Positions 21,173 to 26,785 of a DNA stretch of 26,785 nucleotides are shown here, piece by piece. How positions within the stretch are numbered: position 1 is the stretch's first letter; each line of letters opens with the position of its first letter. The notes below the pieces were generated by a model that had not been told where the DNA came from, ran no database searches, and saw only the letters and a program-made list of their open reading frames with translations. Position numbers and translations under genes: made by a program. The DNA is from a virus: positions 1 to 26,785 of IMG/VR virus record IMGVR_UViG_3300036861_000139. One strand, given 5' to 3'.

Positions 21173-21569
21173 CGTCTCTTCCTCCGTCAGTAGGTCATTT
21201 GAGTAAACCACGGAGTTGGCGGTGACTGACCGTAACCGGAGCCCAACGTCGGGAGAGTGGGCAGAGTGGAGAGAGTGGGCAACGGCCCTATTGCTCCCAT
21301 GCCTCTGGGACTCAACACCCCTTCAGACCATGATCATTAAAGCTGACTCCCGCACGTATGGATAAGGTGTTCCGTTGGCCACTCTACCCACACTCTCGAC
21401 ACCCCCGGCTGTCCTACCCTGCACAGCTGTGTCCGCTTATGCCCAGGTGTGCGTTTCAGACTTAGCTAATTCGCCGCTCCCCACACTCCACACCGAACCC
21501 CACTCTCACGCGGCGTAACCCACACCGCTCCGGAAAGATCTTGCTCCGTGCGCGCGTAGCGTCTGACCC
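21173..21569. other. Gene-free regulatory-looking intergenic region
   Basis: Nearly 400 nt without a convincing ORF separates the divergent minus-strand gene and the tail chaperone gene. It contains the AGAGTGG repeats and inverted repeat listed separately, the 8-bp palindrome ATGATCAT (about 21329-21336), the 10-bp palindrome CACAGCTGTG (about 21422-21431), and several CCACACT/CCACTCT elements on the right side. Base composition is more AT-rich in the middle. A bidirectional control region is the simplest reading; a replication origin is an alternative. Confidence 0.5.
21253..21397. repeat. AGAGTGG iterons with flanking inverted copy
   Basis: AGAGTGG occurs at 21254-21260, 21263-21269 and 21272-21278, an exact 9-nt spacing. 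GAGAGTGGGC is repeated at 21253-21262 and 21271-21280. The complement CCACTCT appears at 21379-21385, with CACTCT at 21391-21396 and another CCACTCT at 21500-21506. The left arm ending in CAACGG (21253-21285) and the right arm beginning CCGTTGG (21372-21397) form an imperfect inverted repeat around an 86-nt centre. Confidence 0.65.
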
Positions 21570-22001
21570 ATGAGCGAGAAGGACTTCACACGCAAGCGTG
21601 AACAGATCCGGTTCACCATCGACGGGGACAGGTTCGAAGCGGCGCCCGCCGTCCCCGCCGAAGTGCTGGTCGAGTTCGCCAACCGGTTCTCCGGCACCAG
21701 CGCAGGAGTCGGCGACTCAGCAGACACGTTCGGCACGGTCATGTCCGTACTCGAACTGGTGCTGGTGCCCGAGTCGTACGAGCGGCTGAGAGCCCGTGCC
21801 GGTGACCGGGTGAATCCCGTGGAGATCGACCAGCTGAGTGACGTGATCCTGTGGCTGCTGGAGCAGTACGGGCTGCGCCCTACACAGCCGCCCTCCAGCT
21901 CTGCCACTGGGCCGGCCAGCCTGGCGTCTGGCACGAGCTCGATGGCGAGTACACCGGGCGTGGTATCGACCTCCTCTCCCTCCCTGTTGACCGCTTCCTG
22001 A
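21570..22001 (+). CDS. Tail assembly chaperone, upstream frame (gpG-like)
   Basis: The 143-residue product starts MSEKDFTRKREQIRFTIDGD and carries a beta N-terminus (FEAAPAVPAEVLVEF) followed by helices (VMSVLELVLVPESYERLRARA, then IDQLSDVILWLLEQYG). It then ends in a Ser/Thr/Pro-rich tail (PTQPPSSSATGP). This is the usual layout of the shorter chaperone that coats the tape measure during tail assembly. The last 150 nt overlap a second frame in the -1 register, as expected for the gpG/gpGT pair. The ATG has no Shine-Dalgarno sequence; a TAGCGT -10-like hexamer ends 8 nt upstream, so it may be leaderless or depend on a leader I cannot see. The tape measure gene follows downstream. Confidence 0.82.
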   Translation: MSEKDFTRKREQIRFTIDGDRFEAAPAVPAEVLVEFANRFSGTSAGVGDSADTFGTVMSVLELVLVPESYERLRARAGDRVNPVEIDQLSDVILWLLEQYGLRPTQPPSSSATGPASLASGTSSMASTPGVVSTSSPSLLTAS

Positions 22002-22225
22002 ACCTGGTCTACTTCGAGATGCTGCAGCGGGTGCGGACACGGGAGGGACAGAGCGCGGAGAACGCGCGCAAGTCCCTTGACGCGATGCTGGCCGTATCCG
22101 GATGGACCGTGCCGGGGTCCAAGCCCCGCGAGACCGCCCCGCGCGATCCCCGGGCGCCATATTGGTGGTACGACGAAGAGGACGCCTCACAGTCGTTCCT
22201 GAAGTCCATGGGGGTGAACCTGTGA
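21851..22225 (+). CDS. Tail assembly chaperone, downstream -1 frame (gpT-like)
   Basis: This frame lies in the -1 register relative to the upstream chaperone and continues to the tape measure start (4-nt overlap). Its conserved part begins near ALQLCHWAGQPGVWHELDG and continues DLLSLPVDRFLNLVYFEMLQRV, then a C-terminal acidic WWYDEEDASQSFLKSMGVNL. That is the normal gpT arrangement, expressed as a fusion after a programmed -1 frameshift. A free start (GTG 21851) exists but has no ribosome binding site, so the fusion is preferred. A canonical XXXYYYZ slippery heptamer is not visible in the overlap. Confidence 0.75.
   Translation: MAAGAVRAAPYTAALQLCHWAGQPGVWHELDGEYTGRGIDLLSLPVDRFLNLVYFEMLQRVRTREGQSAENARKSLDAMLAVSGWTVPGSKPRETAPRDPRAPYWWYDEEDASQSFLKSMGVNL
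21878..21884 (+). other. Candidate frameshift site (CCC-TACA)
   Basis: In the upstream frame the codons read cgc cct aca. A tRNA-Pro on cct (21879-21881) can slip back one base onto ccc (21878-21880) with full pairing, giving -1 reading tac aca gcc gcc ctc and hence RP-YTAALQLCHW. The A-site codon would not re-pair, so this would be a single-tRNA slip, and the assignment is weak. Confidence 0.25.
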
Positions 22226-25200
22226 GCACACCCGGCGGTGAGCTTCTGGGCGAAGCGCACATCGACATCGACATGGACGTTGACCCGGCGACCCGGGCGC
22301 TTCGTGAGTTCGGCCGGGATGCTGACCGCCAGCTGCGGGAAACGGGGCGCCGGTTCGAGCAGGAGACGGACATCTGGACCCGCGAGCTCGCGGCCATCCG
22401 GGGGACGCCGCTGGACGTTGACACACGGCCTGCGGAGCAGTCTCTGCACGAGTTCGGCGAGGGTGCCCGCCGCGAACTGGAGGAGACTAGCAACCGGTTC
22501 GAGACCGAAGGGCGGCGGATCTCCCAGTCCCTGGAGCGCAGCACCCAGGACACCGACCGGTTCGGGATATCCCTGCGGGGACTCGCCCGTGTCGCGCCGG
22601 TACTGGCCCGTGTGGGCCTGGCAATCGGTGCCGTGGGCGCAGCGGCGGGCTCATCGCTCCCGCTGGTGGCCGGTCTGGTCACCGCGCTGGAGAACATTGC
22701 CCCCGCCGCTACCGTGGCCGCTACGGGCCTGCTGGCCATCAGCCAGGCGTCCGCTGTGGTCAAGCTCAGCATGGTCGGTGTCGGGGACGCCGTCACAGCT
22801 GCGTTCAACACGTCCGACAAGGGCGCGAAGAAGTTCGATGAGTCGCTGAAGAAGCTCGCCCCCTCCGCCCGCGAGTTCGCTCTCACGGTGCGGGACCTGG
22901 CGCCTGCGTTCACCCGTTTCCAGCAGAGCATCCAGAACACGGTGTTCACCGGATTCTCCGGTGCGCTGGAGAAGCTGTCCACGTCCGTCCTCCCCGTCCT
23001 GAAGACGAACCTGAGTGCCACGGCCGTCACGCTCAACACCCTGGCGCTGGGGGCCGCTGCGGCAGCCACACAGCTGAGCACCAGCGGCACGCTGGGCGTC
23101 GCCATGGCGGGCGCCAATGCAGGCCTGAAAAACCTGTCAGGGCTTCCCGCGCAGGTGGTCACCGCGCTGGGCCAGCTGGCCGCAGCGGGCGCACCTGCGT
23201 TCGACCGGCTGACCAACGCTGCGGCCGGCGTGGCGACGAAGATCTCCGGCAAGCTGTCCGAAGCGTTCAAGTCGGGTGCCCTTGAGGACTCGGTGAACAC
23301 CGCCATTGACGTGCTGAAAGACCTTGGCGGGATCATCGGCAACGTCTTCGGCACGCTGAAGAACGTCCTTGACGCCGCTGGCGCGGCCGGTGGCGGGACC
23401 TTCCAGGTGCTGACCAGCATCACGCAGGCGCTCCAGGACGCGACGGCCACGAAGGGTTTTCAGGAAGCCATCGGTGCGCTGGTCCAGACGATGGGCGTTC
23501 TGGGGCAGACCCTCGGCCCGCTGATCGGTGAAGCTCTGGCAGCTCTCGGGCCGGTTCTCGTCGCTCTGGCGGCACCGACCCAGATCCTGATCGAAGCACT
23601 GGGGTCCGCGCTGACACCGATCATCCAGGCGCTCGGGCCCGTGCTGGAGGCCGCTGCGGAAGCGCTCGGTGCGCTGGTCACCGCAGTGGCTCCGCTGCTT
23701 CCGGTTATCGGCACGCTGGTGGGCGCGCTGCTCCCCGCGCTGACGCCGCTGTTCGATGTGCTGACCACGACGTTCACCCAGCTGGCGCCCATCGTGGCGC
23801 AGGTCGGGACGACACTCGCAGCGGTGCTGGCGCCGATCATCGCGTCACTGCCTGCGATCCTCCAGCCGCTGATCGACAATATCTCGCAGGTCTCCGCAGC
23901 GATCCTGCCGCTGGCGAGCCAGGTACTGACGGCACTGACTCCCGCACTGGTCCAGCTCGGGGGAGCCGTGGCGGAACTGGCGGTGGCTCTGGCTCCGGTG
24001 CTGGTTCTGGTCAGCGGTCTGGCAGCCAGGCTGCTGGTCAAGCTCATGCCGATCATTACTCCGCTGATCACGCTGGTGGGGAAGCTGGCGTCGGTCCTGG
24101 CGAGCATCCTGGCCGGTGCGATCACCAACGTGGTCGTGCCCGCTATCAACATCATCACGAGCCTGCTCACCGGCCGGTTCACCGCTGCGGGCAAAGCTGT
24201 GACCGCTCTGGTAACGGGTATCGGACGGCAGTTCGCCACCACGTTCCGAGGCGTCAGGACAGCTGTCTCAACTGCGATCACCACTGCGATCGGTCTGCTC
24301 AAGCGGCTGCCCGGCCAGGTGAAGTCCGCTCTGGCCGGTGCGGGAAAGCTTCTGGTCAGCGCGGGCCGGGAGATCGTCCGGGGTCTGATCAACGGCATTG
24401 GTTCGATGGCGGGTGCGCTGAAGCAGAAGGCTCTCTCGCTGGCCAGCTCGGTGAAGGACTCCATCTCCGGTGCGCTGGGGATCAGCTCCCCGTCCAGGGT
24501 CATGATCGCGCTGGGCCGGTTCATCGGCGACGGCCTCATCAAGGGACTGACCCAGTCGGCTGCCGGAATCAAGGCTGCGGCCAAGAGGCTGGCTCAGCTT
24601 CTGCGTGACGCGGTCGAGAGCAAGGGGATCTCGCGGCGGGAGAACTCGCTGCTGCGCCGGGTGGCGCGGGACTCCGCGCAGCTGAAGCGACTGGCCTCCG
24701 ACCGCGACAAGATCGCGGGCCAGCTGAAGAACGCGAACGCCAAGCTGCAGGCGATCGAGCAGAAGTACGCGCAGGTACGCAGCAGCATCGCCGACCAGAT
24801 CCTGTCGTCCGGGGCAATCGTCCAGCAGGGCACTGCACCGGTTGACGCGAGCGGGCTCCTGGCGTCGCTGCGCGCGTCGGTCAAGGCTGCACAGGACTTC
24901 CAGAAGGCTCTGGCCACTCTGAAGGCCCGTGGCCTGCGGGCTGATCTCCTGGAGCAGATCGCATCGGCCGGCGTCGAAGCGGGGTCGGCCACGGCCACGG
25001 CTCTGGTCAACGCCACGCCGGGGCAGATCAGTGCGATCAACAAGGCGCAGGGACAGCTTGCGTCCATCGCCAAGAAGACCGGCACCACCGTGGCGGACGC
25101 GCTGTACAAGGCAGGCATCAAGGCCGCGCAGGGATTGGTGGACGGGCTCGCCTCGCAGGAAGCGGCCATTCAGAAGCAAATGGACAAGATCGCCAGAGGC

Positions 25201-25572
25201 ATGATCCGTGCGATCAAAAAGGCGCTGAAGATCAAATCTCCGTCCCGGGTGGCGCAGTCGCTGGGCGGGAACTTCGGAGACGGGCTGGTGCGGGGACTGG
25301 AGCAGTCCCTTACCCCAGTGAAGGTTGCCAGTGACCGTCTCAGCGAAGCTGTGGGCATGACGCGCACCTCAGGGCCCGGCGCTCCGGTCACGCTCTCCCA
25401 GAGCGCTGCAACGGCGCTGGTGGCCGCGAACCGGTCATCGCCGGTGTCCGTGGCCGCCCCGAGGGTCACCGTGATGATCGGCAACCGGGTGGTGGACGAA
25501 CACGTGCGGGTCATCGTGGACCGGGCCAATGAGGACGCCGCCCGCCAGCAGCTTCAGGGGGTGCGACGGTAA
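22222..25572 (+). CDS. Tape measure protein
   Basis: GTG 22222, seven nt after GGGGGTGA, encodes 1116 residues, the longest protein in the window. The N-terminal 110 residues are charged and coiled-coil-like (LREFGRDADRQLRETGRRF). The centre (about 120-700) is a very hydrophobic Ala/Leu/Val-rich series of helices. The C-terminal third contains two copies of a recognisable tape-measure element, ISSPSRVMIALGRFIGDGL (from residue 754) and IKSPSRVAQSLGGNFGDGL (from about 1004), separated by a coiled coil (LKRLASDRDKIAGQLKNANA). The tape measure sets tail length and is ejected ahead of the DNA. A length near 1100 residues predicts a tail somewhat above 150 nm by the usual helical rule. The stop overlaps the next ATG (TAATG). 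Confidence 0.93.
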   Translation: MSTPGGELLGEAHIDIDMDVDPATRALREFGRDADRQLRETGRRFEQETDIWTRELAAIRGTPLDVDTRPAEQSLHEFGEGARRELEETSNRFETEGRRISQSLERSTQDTDRFGISLRGLARVAPVLARVGLAIGAVGAAAGSSLPLVAGLVTALENIAPAATVAATGLLAISQASAVVKLSMVGVGDAVTAAFNTSDKGAKKFDESLKKLAPSAREFALTVRDLAPAFTRFQQSIQNTVFTGFSGALEKLSTSVLPVLKTNLSATAVTLNTLALGAAAAATQLSTSGTLGVAMAGANAGLKNLSGLPAQVVTALGQLAAAGAPAFDRLTNAAAGVATKISGKLSEAFKSGALEDSVNTAIDVLKDLGGIIGNVFGTLKNVLDAAGAAGGGTFQVLTSITQALQDATATKGFQEAIGALVQTMGVLGQTLGPLIGEALAALGPVLVALAAPTQILIEALGSALTPIIQALGPVLEAAAEALGALVTAVAPLLPVIGTLVGALLPALTPLFDVLTTTFTQLAPIVAQVGTTLAAVLAPIIASLPAILQPLIDNISQVSAAILPLASQVLTALTPALVQLGGAVAELAVALAPVLVLVSGLAARLLVKLMPIITPLITLVGKLASVLASILAGAITNVVVPAINIITSLLTGRFTAAGKAVTALVTGIGRQFATTFRGVRTAVSTAITTAIGLLKRLPGQVKSALAGAGKLLVSAGREIVRGLINGIGSMAGALKQKALSLASSVKDSISGALGISSPSRVMIALGRFIGDGLIKGLTQSAAGIKAAAKRLAQLLRDAVESKGISRRENSLLRRVARDSAQLKRLASDRDKIAGQLKNANAKLQAIEQKYAQVRSSIADQILSSGAIVQQGTAPVDASGLLASLRASVKAAQDFQKALATLKARGLRADLLEQIASAGVEAGSATATALVNATPGQISAINKAQGQLASIAKKTGTTVADALYKAGIKAAQGLVDGLASQEAAIQKQMDKIARGMIRAIKKALKIKSPSRVAQSLGGNFGDGLVRGLEQSLTPVKVASDRLSEAVGMTRTSGPGAPVTLSQSAATALVAANRSSPVSVAAPRVTVMIGNRVVDEHVRVIVDRANEDAARQQLQGVRR

Positions 25573-26501
25573 TGGCGTCACTGACGGCCGTAGCGAACAA
25601 CGACACCGCGTCCGTTGAGCTGACGATCGACTTCGACATGTTCCTGGTGGAGAACCAAGTCACCATCGTGCGCGTGGAGCCGGACGGCACCGAGCATGTG
25701 GTGCGCGGCGGATACCGGATCATGATGTTCCCGGTCACCCTGGACTACTTCCTCATCGACTCCGAAGCGCCGCTCGATGTGGTCCTGACCTACCGCGCCT
25801 TCGAGGACACGACCGGCCTGGACCAGCACGCGAACGAGATCATCTCCAACCCGGTCACGCTGGCCTCCAGCGGCTTCAACTGGTTCAAGGACCCAGCGCG
25901 CCCGTGGGCCAACATCCGGGTGGACCTGTGCCCGTACAACGCACCCTGTACGGGCACGGACGGGGTATCACTGATCCGTCTCGGGGACAAGACCCGGGCA
26001 TCGGACGCCAACCTGATCCCGGTCCTGGACCGCGAGCTCCCTGCCGACATCTGGGCGCGGCGCAAGGGCATCGTCTCGTCCGTCACGTTCCTGACACGGA
26101 GCCTGGCTGCCATCGACAGTGTCTACGACCTGTTCACAGCGGGCGGCCCGCTGCTGCTGCAGTTCCAAGCGCTGTTCGGGTGGGATGACGCGTACTGGCA
26201 ACCGGGTGAACTGACCGAGACCTACACCGGGTCGGCGGATCAGCGGCTCCCTTACAGGCTGTGGAGCGTTCCCCTGACACAGGTGGACCAGCCTTCCCCC
26301 GCGCAGGCCGCGCAGGGTACGGCCTGCTCCAACTGGTGCACGGTCGAGGACACGTACGCCACGAGCCAGGATCTGGCGGACACCGGTCTCACGTGGCAGG
26401 ACGTAGCGGACTGCACGGCCACGGTCCTCCCTGTCTCGGGGTACGGCTTCGGGCCCCCGGGCCTCGGGTACGGATTCGGCCCTTACGGAAACGGAGGCTA
26501 G
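25572..26501 (+). CDS. Minor tail protein, distal-tail-like
   Basis: ATG 25572 shares one base with the tape measure stop. The 309-residue product has a beta-rich N-terminal half (VELTIDFDMFLVENQVTIVR, YRIMMFPVTLDYFLID), then a middle with VLDRELPADIWARRKGIVSSV and WDDAYWQPGELTETYTG. It ends in a glycine/tyrosine-rich tail with two GYGFGP repeats. The gene immediately after the tape measure normally encodes the distal tail protein or first minor tail protein, and the size and beta content fit. No enzyme motif is visible. The GYGFGP tail is a low-complexity end of unknown purpose. Confidence 0.7.
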   Translation: MASLTAVANNDTASVELTIDFDMFLVENQVTIVRVEPDGTEHVVRGGYRIMMFPVTLDYFLIDSEAPLDVVLTYRAFEDTTGLDQHANEIISNPVTLASSGFNWFKDPARPWANIRVDLCPYNAPCTGTDGVSLIRLGDKTRASDANLIPVLDRELPADIWARRKGIVSSVTFLTRSLAAIDSVYDLFTAGGPLLLQFQALFGWDDAYWQPGELTETYTGSADQRLPYRLWSVPLTQVDQPSPAQAAQGTACSNWCTVEDTYATSQDLADTGLTWQDVADCTATVLPVSGYGFGPPGLGYGFGPYGNGG

Positions 26502-26503
26502 GC

Positions 26504-26785
26504 GTGATCACTTTCCCGACTATCGGACAGGACCCGTGGGGTGTTGACCTCAACACGGTCCTTGCCCAGCTGTCCGCTGAGTACCAGCCGGACGACCACA
26601 ACCTTGCGGCGTGGGCGTACCAGCCTCCGCTTGCCACCGGCTCTACGGTTCTCACCGGTGGCACGGTCACCCTGTCCGGACTGAAGATCCGGAAAGACGC
26701 CACGATCAACAATATCTACTGGCAGATTCAGACCATCGCGTCCACGGTCACAGCCGGACAGAACTTCATCGGCATCTACAGTTCG
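26504..26785 (+). CDS. Minor tail or fibre protein, N-terminal part (runs off the window)
   Basis: GTG 26504 lies 5 nt after GGAGG (26494-26498) and the frame stays open to the last base, giving 94 residues. It starts MITFPTIGQDPWGVDLNTVL and continues LAAWAYQPPLATGSTVLTGG and a beta-sandwich-like run (TVTLSGLKIRKDATINNIYW, QNFIGIYSS). The LAAWAYxP followed by IRKxxTIxNIYW pattern resembles N-terminal virion-facing domains of Streptomyces-phage tail proteins, from memory. The C-terminal receptor or enzymatic part is outside the window, so the role cannot be fixed. Confidence 0.65.
   Translation, partial: MITFPTIGQDPWGVDLNTVLAQLSAEYQPDDHNLAAWAYQPPLATGSTVLTGGTVTLSGLKIRKDATINNIYWQIQTIASTVTAGQNFIGIYSS

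Noticed and set aside
22600-24200. Apparent short repeats in the tape measure gene.
   Set aside because: They reflect Ala/Leu/Val-rich helical coding with biased codons; no regular unit and spacer as in CRISPR or tandem repeats.
21717-24584. Long minus-strand open frames opposite the tail chaperone and tape measure genes.
   Set aside because: They are composition artefacts: low-complexity Ser/Ala/Arg-rich products without motifs or ribosome binding sites, opposite well-supported genes.

Overview
The window is a stretch of a tailed double-stranded DNA phage with a siphovirus-type tail, infecting a high-GC actinobacterium, most likely Streptomyces or a relative. The support is: uniformly GC-rich coding sequence with strong G/C third-position bias, many GTG starts, stop/start overlaps of the GTGA and ATGA type, and a recognisable virion cassette (terminase, portal, MuF/prohead-protease fusion, HK97-type capsid, head-tail connectors, frameshifted tail chaperone, tape measure, minor tail proteins). 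No integrase, repressor, tRNA, CRISPR array or insertion sequence was seen. Genus and lysogeny cannot be settled from this window.

Positions 1-4631 hold a tightly overlapping + strand run of accessory genes: the C-terminal part of an RmlB-like sugar-nucleotide dehydratase/epimerase, three glycosyltransferase-like genes (two GT2, one DUF616), two SAM methyltransferases, and six small unassigned ORFs. Together they look like a sugar and methyl decoration module, acting on virion proteins or on the host envelope. A GC-rich hairpin region follows.

Positions 4766-6905 encode the large terminase, a two-helix membrane protein and a DUF1360 protein, closed by a clear terminator (6928-6960). Positions 7023-12108 encode the portal, a 1080-residue fusion (2H phosphoesterase, MuF, prohead protease and further conserved domains) and a 19-residue CxC peptide with a perfect extended ribosome binding site. 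A strong terminator (12127-12161) and an AT-rich promoter region then precede the capsid gene.

Positions 12293-20896 carry the capsid, a small beta-rich protein, a second capsid-related protein, a probable tail tube protein, an SGNH hydrolase, a fibre-like protein and three connector/neck proteins. This run is interrupted at 15312-15890 by a minus-strand HNH endonuclease gene. The end of the host gene upstream of the insertion (CCLLATLINLGVPT) is encoded again downstream of it. Of those 14 codons, 11 differ, all synonymously. The endonuclease appears to have arrived with a recoded rescue copy of the target gene's tail, leaving the original tail as a remnant. This is the most remarkable object in the window.

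Positions 20897-21569 hold a lone minus-strand gene and a regulatory-looking intergenic region with AGAGTGG repeats at 9-nt spacing. Positions 21570-26785 return to tail genes: chaperone pair with -1 overlap, a 1116-residue tape measure, a distal-tail-like protein and the start of a fibre or minor tail gene that runs off the window.
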